Source: Faecalibacterium prausnitzii
GTDB taxonomy: Bacteria > Bacillota > Clostridia > Oscillospirales > Ruminococcaceae
Length of the DNA stretch: 22,091 nucleotides
NCBI GenBank assembly: GCA_002313795.1
Contig: DCCL01000097.1
Location: 1-22,091, forward strand
Reading direction: 5' to 3'
Each line of letters begins with the position of its first letter. Position 1 is the first letter of the stretch. Under the pieces are notes generated by a model. It ran no database searches. It had not been told where the DNA came from and saw only the letters and a program-made list of their open reading frames with translations. This document shows positions 1-6,913 of the stretch, in pieces. The translations under genes and the position numbers were made by a program.

Positions 1-421
1 TTTGGACAGCACCAGAATTGCTGCTTGCGCAATTCAGTGGGTGCATTTTTTTCAGTGGGTGCATTTTTGATACCCCTGTGGAAAAGTTCTTGACGAAAAT
101 CAAGCTGGGTCTGCCCAGCCCGCGCCGCTTGCGCTCAATCAGGTCTGCCTGTTCCAGTTCCCGGAACAGTTTGACCGCCTTGTGTTCGGCGCAGCAGAGC
201 GATTCCTGCACTTCCCGGACAGTATAAATGATATACACCCGGCCTTGCTCATCCAGCCAGCCATTCTTTGCAGACAGGCTCATGCGGTCGAGCAGGATGC
301 CGTACAGCGTCCGGGCATCGGTAGAAAGCTGCCGAAAACGGCTGTCCTGAAAAAGTGCTTTCGGGATGCGGAAGTAGGAGAACAGTTCACCCGACTGACC
401 GTAAAAGTAGTCGAGCATCAT
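1..421 (-). CDS. repA: Replication initiator protein A, RepA_N family (5' part, cut by window edge)
   Basis: Reading the minus strand from ATG at 421 gives an open frame of 140 codons with no stop before the left edge, so the C-terminal part lies outside. The start has GAGG about 9 nt upstream. The protein begins MMLDYFYGQSGELFSYFRIP and continues with PKALFQDSRF, STDARTLYGILLDRMSLS, AKNGWLDEQGRVYIIYTVRE, CAEHKAVKLFRELEQADLIE and RKRRGLGRPSLIFVKNF. This is the winged-helix N-terminal domain of RepA_N initiators, which bind iterons and start replication of low-GC Gram-positive plasmids and integrated conjugative elements. Just after this domain a 16-nt direct repeat encodes KMHPLKKMHPL, in the variable linker of the family. 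The gene points away from everything else here, so this is probably the end of a mobile element. The family call rests on remembered family sequences; an ATG at 418 is an equally possible start. Confidence 0.85.
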   Translation of the reverse strand, partial: MMLDYFYGQSGELFSYFRIPKALFQDSRFRQLSTDARTLYGILLDRMSLSAKNGWLDEQGRVYIIYTVREVQESLCCAEHKAVKLFRELEQADLIERKRRGLGRPSLIFVKNFSTGVSKMHPLKKMHPLNCASSNSGAVQ

Positions 422-675
422 TTGGTGTGACCTCGGATTTTCAACTGTGAGTGTGTGTTCATGTGCAAAACTATCCCTCATTCCTGTTTGTATGGAAGTT
501 TTCAAAGTCTATTTTCCTTATGGATAAAACTTGGCTCTATTAAGGTTAATAAGTCGAAAAAATGAAGATGAGCAGAGAGGAGTTTTTGCTTATTTCATTA
601 CATTTTGTACTAAAAATTGAAACTTGAAAAGCAAAAATGACGAAGCAGAGAGGATTCTTGTGCGCTCGATTTATA
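422..675. other. AT-rich divergent intergenic region, no gene seen
   Basis: This AT-rich stretch separates the leftward repA from the rightward cassette. It has stops in all useful frames and no convincing coding frame. It should hold the repA promoter on the minus strand and possibly origin iterons, but I could not pick out a repeated iteron or a good -10/-35 pair. Confidence 0.5.
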
Positions 676-794
676 AAGTGCGACACAGGCTGCTATCAAA
701 AATCCGAGGAAATAAGATTTCCCCCTGCGGGATAAGATAGCCTAAAAGCGAATCAAGCCCCTTGGTTTCTGTAATGGAAGTCAAGGGGCTTTTT
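676..794 (+). ncRNA. Candidate structured RNA, copy 1, ending in a terminator
   Basis: The core 686-743 has an AGGC/TATC arm (687-697, bulge TGC) that can pair with GATAGCCT (736-743). It encloses the single-stranded-looking block TGCTATCAAAAA and a hairpin GGAAA/TTTCC around 708-722. It is followed by the terminator at 756-794. A second element at 2726-2857 shares CAGGCTGC-ATCAA-AA and, further on, TGCG..ATAAGA, with the same order of outer helix, inner hairpin and terminator although the hairpin sequences differ. I do not recognise the family. It could be a stand-alone small RNA, a riboswitch-like leader, or a 3' element left by recombination. Confidence 0.4.
756..794 (+). terminator. Rho-independent terminator
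   Basis: AGCCCCTTG (756-764) pairs perfectly with CAAGGGGCT (782-790) across a 17-nt loop and is followed by a T run to 794. It ends the candidate RNA copy 1 and sits just before the promoter of the DUF4869 gene. Confidence 0.8.
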
Positions 795-799
795 GCGTC

Positions 800-828
800 T
801 TGTTTTGTAAGAGGAAAGAAGGTACAAT
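800..828 (+). promoter_or_regulatory. Putative sigma-70 type promoter for the DUF4869 operon
   Basis: TTGTTT at 800-805 and TACAAT at 823-828 are 17 bp apart. A start near 835 would give a short leader before the ATG at 860/863. The promoter overlaps an in-frame ATG at 800, which argues against that codon as the translation start. Confidence 0.5.
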
Positions 829-859
829 AATAGCAAGTGACTCACATCTGCGAGGTGAT

Positions 860-1306
860 ATGATGCTGAACATCTACTTTGGAGATATGCCAGAAGCGGT
901 CTACAATACGGCAGTTTATTTCAACTACACTTACGAGGATGAATGGCTGACTTCTGATTTTGCAAGGGAAGTTATCAAAAAGATAGACAAATCTAATGTT
1001 CTGGGGCCTCATGCAATCGAAAGCCCAGTTTTGGGTGTGATTCCACCTGAGAACTTGTCTGGTGGCACGAAAACACTCCTGCTTATGGCAAATGACCCGG
1101 AGAAGGTTTTCAATGCTTCGACTTGTGGTGACAACTGCGCACCCTTTATTCTCAAATTGGCCAAGAAAAAAGATTTGACAATCAACCTGCGCCACCTGAT
1201 GGATTTCGGAAAGAAAAAATTCCCAGTGGATGTAAAAGTTCTGAACACCGGTGATGTGGTACACAACATGGAAGAGTTGATGCCGATTGCATTCAGGTTC
1301 GTGTGA
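860..1306 (+). CDS. DUF4869 family protein
   Basis: The protein of about 147 residues begins MMLNIYFGDMPEAVYNTAVY and contains the conserved-looking stretches LGPHAIESPVLGVIPPENLS, GGTKTLLLMAN, STCGDNCAPFIL and LRHLMDFG. I recognise it as the DUF4869 family, which has no assigned function. GAGG at 852-855 favours the ATG at 863 (7-nt spacing) or the adjacent one at 860; an ATG at 800 is in frame but lies in the promoter. There is no signal peptide or membrane segment, so it is probably cytoplasmic. The stop codon overlaps the ribosome site of the next gene, an ATPase, so the two are translationally linked and probably act together. Confidence 0.8.
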   Translation: MMLNIYFGDMPEAVYNTAVYFNYTYEDEWLTSDFAREVIKKIDKSNVLGPHAIESPVLGVIPPENLSGGTKTLLLMANDPEKVFNASTCGDNCAPFILKLAKKKDLTINLRHLMDFGKKKFPVDVKVLNTGDVVHNMEELMPIAFRFV

Positions 1307-1315
1307 GGCTATACG

Positions 1316-2272
1316 ATGAAGGGAAAACATAAAATCGAAGTCCGAAGCAAACGGGTCGTTTTTACCATAGAACTGGAACGCAACATTACGATTCTGCGCG
1401 GCGACAGTGCAACGGGCAAGACGACGCTGGTTGAGATGCTCAGTGCCTATGAGAACTATGGGAGAAAAAGTGGTGTTACGATTGTCTGTGACAAAACGTG
1501 CAGAGTCCTGTCTGGTGCACTCTGGGAAGCTCAACTGAAAGACATTCATGACACCATCGTGTTTGTGGATGAAGGAAGCACCTTTGTTTCAAGTCTGGAT
1601 TTTGCTCGTGCGATTCAGAAAACGGATAACTACTATGTGCTTGTAACAAGAGAAGATTTGAGCACCCTGCCGTACAGCGTAAATGCAATTCTGGAACTGA
1701 AAAAGACGACCAGCCGATTCAAGCGAACCTATAATAAGGCATATCCGATTTACGATTCGCTGTCTGCCAGCAATGTGCAGCTTGGAGATGTCGAAAAATT
1801 ACTGACAGAAGATGCAAACTCCGGGTATCAGCTGTTTACAAAAGTCGGTGAGAAATACGGCATCATCTGTATCTCTGCGGCAGGCAAAGATAACATCAAA
1901 CAAAAAATCCTTCCGCTGAAATCAGAAAAAGTTCTGGTAATTGCGGATGGGGCAGCGTTTGGCCCACAGATGAACGACATTTACCATTTGATGCAGGAAG
2001 CCAGCGCAAAGTTCAGTTTGTACCTGCCGGAATCTCTGGAATGGCTGTTCTTGAAAGCAGATTTGATTGGCCAGCCAGATGTTTTTGAAATTTTGAAGCA
2101 TCCTGCGGATTTCATCGAGAGTAGCGAATTTTTTAGCTGGGAGCGGTTTTTTACAGATTTGCTGGAACAGCGAACAAAGGATGTTCCCTATATGCGGTAT
2201 GACAAGGCGAAGCTGCCGGAATTCTATTTACAGGAAGAAAATTTGGAGAAAATCATTGCGGAGATGGAGTGA
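1316..2272 (+). CDS. P-loop ATPase of unknown function, partner of the DUF4869 protein
   Basis: The 318-residue protein has a Walker A motif GDSATGKTT at residues 29-37 and a Walker B-like strand TIVFVDEG at 80-87, in the ABC/AAA-like spacing. The C-terminal 200 residues are mixed alpha/beta and unrecognised (LVIADGAAFGPQMNDIYHLM near 210). The N-terminal layout (IELERNITILRGDSATGKTT) recalls the nucleotide-binding half of SMC/ABC-type ATPases, but no signature LSGG motif is evident. GAGG at 1305-1308 overlaps the stop of the DUF4869 gene and gives ideal spacing to the ATG. The next gene follows after 6 nt. It probably hydrolyses ATP as part of a small accessory or defence cassette; that role is inference from context. 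Confidence 0.75.
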   Translation: MKGKHKIEVRSKRVVFTIELERNITILRGDSATGKTTLVEMLSAYENYGRKSGVTIVCDKTCRVLSGALWEAQLKDIHDTIVFVDEGSTFVSSLDFARAIQKTDNYYVLVTREDLSTLPYSVNAILELKKTTSRFKRTYNKAYPIYDSLSASNVQLGDVEKLLTEDANSGYQLFTKVGEKYGIICISAAGKDNIKQKILPLKSEKVLVIADGAAFGPQMNDIYHLMQEASAKFSLYLPESLEWLFLKADLIGQPDVFEILKHPADFIESSEFFSWERFFTDLLEQRTKDVPYMRYDKAKLPEFYLQEENLEKIIAEME

Positions 2273-2278
2273 AGAAGA

Positions 2279-2710
2279 ATGATGAACCGGTACACACTGA
2301 GAGTTTATCCAGCAGGACAGGGCCGAAATGTATATAGAATGATTACAATTTGTGGCATGGATACATTGGATCAGCTTTGCATGGCGATATTGAATGCATT
2401 TGATTTTACGGCAGAGCATCTGTACGAATTTTGTATGGATAATAGGATGTACAGCGAAGACAGTTATCGGCTCAACCCGATGGAAGATGAAATGTTCGAC
2501 GAAGAGGAAAATGAGGGGACCGATATTGAACTGGATGAAGTGGGTTTGGTTAAAGGCCAGAAGTTCTCTCTGCACTACGATTTTGGGGATGACTGGATGT
2601 TCACCATCCATGTGACAAAGATCGAAAAAGTGAAAGCGTATCAGGAACCAATGCTGCTTAATGCAAAAGGCAAAGTTGAACAGTACCCGGAGTGGGAAGA
2701 GCAATTCTGA
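2279..2710 (+). CDS. PRiA4_ORF3-like (plasmid pRiA4b Orf-3 / IS1096 TnpR-like) protein
   Basis: This 143-residue acidic protein begins RYTLRVYPAGQGRNVYRMI, followed by DTLDQLCMAILNAFDF. It carries the hallmark FSLHYDFGDDWMFTIHV near residues 95-112, typical of the pRiA4b Orf-3-like family found on plasmids and beside mobile elements. The molecular function of that family is not established. It ends the three-gene cassette, starting 6 nt after the ATPase with a purine-rich AAGAAG ribosome site. The region 68-84 is almost entirely Asp/Glu. There is no membrane segment. Confidence 0.85.
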   Translation: MMNRYTLRVYPAGQGRNVYRMITICGMDTLDQLCMAILNAFDFTAEHLYEFCMDNRMYSEDSYRLNPMEDEMFDEEENEGTDIELDEVGLVKGQKFSLHYDFGDDWMFTIHVTKIEKVKAYQEPMLLNAKGKVEQYPEWEEQF

Positions 2711-2725
2711 ACGCTCTGTAATTTT

Positions 2726-2857
2726 GGCACCCGCTCAGGCTGCGATCAAGAACCCCCGCAAGTAATTGCGTGAGTGCCTGAAATGTGCGAATAAGAAGCA
2801 CAAATAAAACGTGATGAACCGCCCCGGTTTCCGCAACAGGAAGCCGGGGCGGTTTTT
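2726..2857 (+). ncRNA. Candidate structured RNA, copy 2, ending in a terminator
   Basis: TCAGGC (2735-2740) can pair with GCCTGA (2776-2781). It encloses TGCGATCAAGAA and the hairpin CGCAA-GTAA-TTGCG (2757-2770, a GNRA loop). GTGCGAATAAGAAGCAC (2785-2801) forms another small hairpin, and the element ends with the terminator at 2817-2857. It shares the CAGGCTGC-ATCAA-AA block and the TGCG..ATAAGA block with the element at 676-794, at the other end of the cassette. It may be a 3'-UTR RNA of the cassette, an independent small RNA, or a leader for the small gene at 2976. Confidence 0.4.
2817..2857 (+). terminator. Strong rho-independent terminator
   Basis: A 16-bp stem (2817-2832 with 2839-2854, one G-T pair) has a GCAACA loop and is followed by a T run. 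It ends the DUF4869/ATPase/PRiA4_ORF3 transcript and candidate RNA copy 2. Confidence 0.9.
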
Positions 2858-2904
2858 GCTGTCCGGGAGCCAGATAAATTTTGTACGCTGTATCCGGATG
2901 GACA

Positions 2905-2933
2905 TACAGAACGGCCAACCTGATTTTTATAAT
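2905..2933 (+). promoter_or_regulatory. Possible promoter for the small membrane peptide gene
   Basis: A perfect TATAAT lies at 2928-2933, 43 nt before the ATG at 2976. The matching -35 (TACAGA, 2905-2910) is poor, so only the -10 is convincing. Confidence 0.35.
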
Positions 2934-2975
2934 AGGAGCAGTAAGAAAAAACGATTCTGTCAGGGAGGCTGTCTC

Positions 2976-3155
2976 ATGAAAAAATTTTTAACGATCCTGC
3001 TGAGCGTCGCATTTGTGCTGAATCTGGCCCTTGTGGTCGGCATTGTTGGCGAATGTCTTTCACCGCGGCAGGCCTTTTATACCATCACCGATGAGATGAT
3101 GAACAGTGCTTACCGGTTCAAAAGAGGGTGGAAACTCAGAAATATTTTACCCTGA
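2976..3155 (+). CDS. Small exported or membrane peptide, 59 residues
   Basis: The peptide begins MKKFLTILLSVAFVLNLALV, a charged start followed by about 20 hydrophobic residues, i.e. a signal peptide or single membrane anchor. A short polar tail follows, rich in Arg/Lys at its end. GGGAGG is spaced 7 nt from the ATG. It has its own candidate -10 upstream and a perfect terminator 6 nt after the stop, so it is a monocistronic unit. I do not recognise the family. The frame is open further upstream to 2811, but that part overlaps a terminator and is unlikely to be translated. A toxin-like or regulatory membrane peptide is conceivable but unproven. Confidence 0.6.
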   Translation: MKKFLTILLSVAFVLNLALVVGIVGECLSPRQAFYTITDEMMNSAYRFKRGWKLRNILP

Positions 3156-3161
3156 CCCCTG

Positions 3162-3195
3162 AGAGATGGACAGCCAGCCTGTCCATCTCTTTTTG
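3162..3195 (+). terminator. Rho-independent terminator
   Basis: AGAGATGGACA (3162-3172) pairs perfectly with TGTCCATCTCT (3180-3190) around a 7-nt loop and is followed by a T run. It isolates the small peptide gene from the downstream operon. Confidence 0.9.
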
Positions 3196-3268
3196 TATAC
3201 TGGGATTGTGCAAAAGAAACAAAAACTCTTATGTGTTTCTATAAAACGACAAAATTTCACACAAAGAA

Positions 3269-3297
3269 TTGCAGCGTCTGTGGCGCTGTGTTACAAT
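3269..3297 (+). promoter_or_regulatory. Promoter of the WYL-GTPase operon with an inverted repeat in the spacer
   Basis: TTGCAG (3269-3274) and TACAAT (3292-3297) are separated by exactly 17 bp, giving a start near 3304 and a leader of about 15 nt before the GTG at 3319. An inverted repeat CAGCG (3272-3276) / CGCTG (3284-3288) overlaps the -35 and spacer, where a repressor would block polymerase. Autoregulation by the WYL protein is an inference from position. Confidence 0.65.
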
Positions 3298-3318
3298 GGA
3301 TAAAGGGGAGAATGAATT

Positions 3319-4275
3319 GTGCGTAATAGTAGATTAGACCGTATACTCTATATCCAGCAGGTGCTGGTACAGGGCGGTGTGCTGAACAAACAGCAGACGG
3401 CCGACCGCTTCGGAGTCAGCGAAAAGACCATCCAGCGAGATCTTGATACATTGCGAAATTATTTCGCGGACAGTGAGCCGCGCCGGGAGATTTTATATAA
3501 CTCCGCAAAGGGCGGCTATCTGCTGGATGATACGCTTTCCCGCTTTTTGACCAGCAGCGAAATTCTGGCTGTGTGCAAAATTTTGCTGGAAAGCCGCTCG
3601 ATGGTCAAAGAAGAGATGTTCCCTATCCTGGATAAGCTGATTCAGGCCTGTACGCCGGTGGATAGGCTAAATCAAGTCAAAGACCTTATTAGCAACGAAC
3701 GATTCCATTATGTTGAACCACAGCATGGACGGAAATTCATCGAGAGCTTGTGGGAGATTGGAACGGCGGTTGAAAACCATAATGTTATGGAGATCACCTA
3801 CTGCCGTACCCATGGCGGCGAGACCCGGGCGCGCACCATCGAGCCGGTGGGCATCCTGTTCAGCGAATATTATTTCTATCTGGCGGCGTTTATTGAAGGC
3901 ATTGATAAGGATAAGCACTTCAAGAACCCGCAGGATAATTCCCCGACCATTTACCGTATCGACCGTATCCAGAGCTACAAGACCCTCGACCGGCATTTTG
4001 CCCAGCGGTACGCTGACCGTTTTCAGGAGGGCGAGATGCGAAAGCGTATCCAGTTCATGTACGGCGGCGAATTGCAGACCATCCGGTTCGAGTATACCGG
4101 CCCGAGTCTGGAATCCGTGTTGGATCGCCTGCCTACGGCAAAGGTACTGCAGGTGACGGAAAAGGGCTGGATTGTGGAAGCCGAGGTGTTTGGTACAGGT
4201 ATCCAGATGTGGATACGGAGTCAGGGAGATTACGTGCGGGTGCTCTCTGAGAAAAAACAGAATCAAAATCTCTGA
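3319..4275 (+). CDS. WYL-domain transcriptional regulator (HTH_11-WYL)
   Basis: The 318-residue protein has an N-terminal winged helix-turn-helix of DeoR/HTH_11 type (residues 6-49, LNKQQTADRFGVSEKTIQRD). A WYL domain spans about 140-225, with RTIEPVGILFSEYYFYLAAF carrying YFYL in place of the exact WYL triplet, followed by a C-terminal WCX-like region. WYL domains sense nucleic acid or nucleotide ligands, and such regulators often control defence operons (BrxR and CapW are named examples). Translation starts at GTG with GGGGAG 8 nt upstream. Only 12 nt separate its stop from the next gene, so it is the first gene of the GTPase operon and probably represses its own promoter. Confidence in the family is high; the ligand is unknown. 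Confidence 0.92.
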   Translation: MRNSRLDRILYIQQVLVQGGVLNKQQTADRFGVSEKTIQRDLDTLRNYFADSEPRREILYNSAKGGYLLDDTLSRFLTSSEILAVCKILLESRSMVKEEMFPILDKLIQACTPVDRLNQVKDLISNERFHYVEPQHGRKFIESLWEIGTAVENHNVMEITYCRTHGGETRARTIEPVGILFSEYYFYLAAFIEGIDKDKHFKNPQDNSPTIYRIDRIQSYKTLDRHFAQRYADRFQEGEMRKRIQFMYGGELQTIRFEYTGPSLESVLDRLPTAKVLQVTEKGWIVEAEVFGTGIQMWIRSQGDYVRVLSEKKQNQNL

Positions 4276-4287
4276 GGAGGAAAAATC

Positions 4288-4653
4288 ATGCTTTGCATGC
4301 GCATTGTTACGAGTCCGGAGGGCCTTGGAAAGGCTCTGAAAGATAAGGTGGATGAGATATGGATCAAAGGCAGCTATGCAGGAGAGTTCATCAAAGCATT
4401 TAATGCATTTGACATACTACAAAAGACTTCGGATAAAGAACATCTTGCTACGATTTTGTCAGCGGGTGTTACAGCAGGGATTATGGGATTGCTTATGCCG
4501 ATTACTGCGATACCAGCTGTGGGCATCTCGGTGGTGACTATAGCAAAAATGAGGAAAGACAGAAACCCACTGGGCGATTATGAAGTGGTAGAGTATAAAG
4601 CGGATTCGCTTCTGCTGAAACGGAAGGAAAAGAAGAAAAAGGAGCAAAAGTAA
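4288..4653 (+). CDS. Small membrane protein of the GTPase operon
   Basis: This 121-residue protein has a polar N-terminal half and a hydrophobic hairpin-like segment at about 54-84 (ATILSAGVTAGIMGLLMPIT then AIPAVGISVVTIAKM). The tail is extremely basic, ending KRKEKKKKEQK. GAGGAGG sits 7 nt before the ATG, an excellent ribosome site. It lies 12 nt after the WYL gene and 1 nt before the next start, so it is operonic. I do not recognise it. The Ala/Gly/Pro-rich hydrophobic pattern resembles the C-terminal hydrophobic region of the GTPases downstream, which suggests a membrane partner for them; this is inference. Confidence 0.65.
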   Translation: MLCMRIVTSPEGLGKALKDKVDEIWIKGSYAGEFIKAFNAFDILQKTSDKEHLATILSAGVTAGIMGLLMPITAIPAVGISVVTIAKMRKDRNPLGDYEVVEYKADSLLLKRKEKKKKEQK

Positions 4654-4654
4654 G

Positions 4655-5494
4655 GTGTTCTTTTCAAATGCAAAACGTCAGGTGCAGGATGCCCTGAGCC
4701 AGGAACAAATCGAATACAGAAAATGCTATCAGGGGGCGCTGAGCAGCGCAGAAGCACTGCTCGACACCCGGCACGAAGCGGTCCAGCTTCTGCATGAGTG
4801 TGAGGCATATCTTCAGATGGTCTCAGACCACCCTTACAAGTACGACCTGAAAAGCCGCAAGGTCGATCGGGATTTTCAGGAGTTTGAAAAGCAGCTCAAA
4901 AAATACAAGCCGCACAAAAGTGGAACGGGCCGTCTGCTCGGTACCGGTGCAGTGACCGGTACTGGTGTCGCGCTGCTGGGTCCGAATGTAATGCTGGCGG
5001 TGGCAACGACTTTCGGCACGGCATCGACAGACACAGCCATCAGCTCATTGGGTGGGACAGCGGCAGTAAATGCGGCTCTTGCGTGGCTGGGCGGTGGAGC
5101 GCTTACGGCGGGCGGCGCTGGCATCTTAGGCGGTCAGGCACTTCTTGCACTGGCTGGCCCGACCGGAATTGCGATAGCTGTGAGCTGCTCTGCGGCAGCA
5201 GGACTTCTTACGGCAGTCAACAAGGGAAAAGCACAACGGACAGAGGCGGATACTGCGGCACTCAAGAGCGAGATCACCCGGCTGCGGGGCGTGAAAAAAC
5301 GAGTGGAGACCCTGCAGGCTGAGACGGTATCCCTGAACCGACTGGTGAAGAAAGAGCTGGATGAGCTGAAAGCCCTGAACAAGCAGGAGTACAGCAGTTT
5401 TTCCGGCACAGAGGCCAAGAAGCTGGCGACGATGATGAACAATGGACAGTCACTGAAAGAAAAGGTCGTCGAAGTCATTCCGCTGGGGCGGTAA
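4655..5494 (+). CDS. Gly/Ala-rich membrane protein with flanking coiled coils
   Basis: This 279-residue protein starts at GTG (no in-frame ATG occurs before residue 55), one base after the previous stop. Residues 1-88 are helical and charged. Residues 96-188 are a long Gly/Ala-rich hydrophobic stretch (TGTGVALLGPNVMLAVATTF, AALAWLGGGALTAGGAGILG, LALAGPTGIAIAVS), probably forming membrane hairpins. Residues 195-245 form a strong coiled coil (LKSEITRLRGVKKRVETLQA). From memory, a similar TAISSLxGxAAxNAALAWLGGG segment recurs in other bacterial proteins of unknown role; this is unverified. Its place between small membrane proteins and GTPases suggests a membrane-inserting effector or scaffold. 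No enzymatic motif is visible. Confidence 0.7.
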   Translation: MFFSNAKRQVQDALSQEQIEYRKCYQGALSSAEALLDTRHEAVQLLHECEAYLQMVSDHPYKYDLKSRKVDRDFQEFEKQLKKYKPHKSGTGRLLGTGAVTGTGVALLGPNVMLAVATTFGTASTDTAISSLGGTAAVNAALAWLGGGALTAGGAGILGGQALLALAGPTGIAIAVSCSAAAGLLTAVNKGKAQRTEADTAALKSEITRLRGVKKRVETLQAETVSLNRLVKKELDELKALNKQEYSSFSGTEAKKLATMMNNGQSLKEKVVEVIPLGR

Positions 5495-5509
5495 CAGGAG
5501 GAATACGGG

Positions 5510-6904
5510 ATGCAAAAACAGCTGGAAAAGTCACGGTATCACACTGAGGTGAAAAATCTGGATGTGCAGATGGACTGGTGCGATAAGTACGAGTTCGGCT
5601 TGGCAGCGTTCTGTGGCGCGATGGCAGGTTTCATCGATGTCTTTTTCGTGCAGTCACCGGCTGCAAGGACTTCGCTGATTGGACTCTCAGACGCCGCGGC
5701 AGATGAGATGGTGAAGAAATTTGCGCGGTTCACGGGCTGGAAGCCCAGAGCAGGCAACGAAAACAATGTGGCCTCTGCTATCGGCTATCTGGAGCGGACG
5801 TTCCGGGTCAACTACGACCAGAAAAACCACGTAGAAGTGGGCGGTGCGGTCAGGCTTTCGACCAAGAACCACCACATCAAGTCGCTGGCGCACTCACCGG
5901 ACGTGGTGGGTCTGTTCTTCTCCATTTTGGACCAGTTTCAAGGAAAGTCGTCCTTCCTCGACAACGGAAAGCTCATCCGCATCGATACCAGCGGAGGGGA
6001 TTTTGAGCTGAAAGGCGGAAACTTTCCCGCAAAGCTCTTTTCAGGCTTTGCAAACTGGCTGGGTCATATCATGTCGGATGCAGCCGGCAGCTCCGGCAGC
6101 CGGGGCAATGGAGGACGCGGCACCGGTGTGCCGATGCCCTTTATGGAGCTGACGCAGTTCTGCAAATTTGGCCGATTCCAGATAGGTAAAGACCGCCAGA
6201 GCTTCGCCAATCTTATGGCGCGGACTTTCCAGAACGGCTACGATGCCCGTTTCGGTGCGGCGACGATAGTGCCGGTGGTCTTCCAGCAGCTGGCGACTAG
6301 TGCGTGCTGGGCCATCAAGCGGCACCTGGTAGATAAGAAGCCATGGGCGGACTGCGTCCCCTCGGACAACTACGGCAGCTACCGGATGATGCAGCTCGTC
6401 TCCAACGGGACGCTCTGCCTCATCGATACTGGTGATGCCGCACTGAAAAGCGGGGGCAATGCGCTGACCTTCTGCCTGCATTTCAACTTTGCAGCGGCAT
6501 TGCGGCTGGCCTACCTGGTGCTGAAAGAAATCGATATCCGGCTGGGTGCAGTGCTGGAAGAAAAGCTCAGGAAATTCTACAACGAGATTCTGCACAATTC
6601 GACTCCGGCAGAGCAGGAATATCTCCGGCAGATGGAGCAGCGGCTGCAGAACCATCAGACCCGTCTGGATGAGCTGTACCGCAGCTACTGCGCCAGCGTG
6701 GAAGAGGAGTACAAGCGCTTTTCTGGACAGGTAAGAACCATGGACAGCATCTGGGCAAGACAGACGAAAAAGGCGGCAGCATCTGTGCGACTGGCAGAGT
6801 CCAGCGGCGTGAAAAAGGAGAATATTGTCCACTCGACCAGAGAGCTGGATGAGAAATTCGGCAAACGAGAACGGAAAGGGCTGTTTGGAATTTTTAAGAA
6901 ATGA
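5510..6904 (+). CDS. Conserved-looking protein of unknown function, 464 residues
   Basis: I do not recognise the family. A hydrophobic segment lies at residues 30-47 (GLAAFCGAMAGFIDVFFV), and a second conserved-looking block contains SLAHSPDVVGLFFSILDQF, then DNGKLIRI. A Gly/Ser-rich linker follows (AAGSSGSRGNGGRGTGVPMP), then a hydrophobic helix (ALTFCLHFNFAAALRLAYLV) near 330. The C-terminal 110 residues are a Glu/Arg-rich coiled coil (EYLRQMEQRLQNHQTRLDEL) ending in basic GKRERKGLFGIFKK. AGGAGG is 8 nt from the ATG and the gene follows its neighbour by 15 nt. Peripheral or partly embedded membrane association is likely. Gene order suggests it works with the Gly/Ala-rich protein and the GTPases. 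Confidence 0.7.
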   Translation: MQKQLEKSRYHTEVKNLDVQMDWCDKYEFGLAAFCGAMAGFIDVFFVQSPAARTSLIGLSDAAADEMVKKFARFTGWKPRAGNENNVASAIGYLERTFRVNYDQKNHVEVGGAVRLSTKNHHIKSLAHSPDVVGLFFSILDQFQGKSSFLDNGKLIRIDTSGGDFELKGGNFPAKLFSGFANWLGHIMSDAAGSSGSRGNGGRGTGVPMPFMELTQFCKFGRFQIGKDRQSFANLMARTFQNGYDARFGAATIVPVVFQQLATSACWAIKRHLVDKKPWADCVPSDNYGSYRMMQLVSNGTLCLIDTGDAALKSGGNALTFCLHFNFAAALRLAYLVLKEIDIRLGAVLEEKLRKFYNEILHNSTPAEQEYLRQMEQRLQNHQTRLDELYRSYCASVEEEYKRFSGQVRTMDSIWARQTKKAAASVRLAESSGVKKENIVHSTRELDEKFGKRERKGLFGIFKK

Positions 6905-6913
6905 GGGGGTTGC

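Noticed and set aside
18..430. Plus-strand frames of 69 and 82 codons at the left edge
   Set aside because: They are antisense to the clear RepA_N coding frame on the minus strand, which runs off the window.
800..862. N-terminal extension of the DUF4869 protein from ATG 800
   Set aside because: It starts inside the putative -35, precedes the -10, and lacks a ribosome site. The family start MLNIYFGDMPE and GAGG point to 860/863.
842..1549. 235-codon minus-strand frame opposite the DUF4869 gene and ATPase
   Set aside because: The plus-strand genes have ribosome sites, coupled spacing and recognisable motifs; the minus frame has none.
2811..2975. N-terminal extension of the small membrane peptide gene
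   Set aside because: It would be read through a 16-bp-stem terminator, and the hydrophobic leader typical of a protein start begins at 2976.
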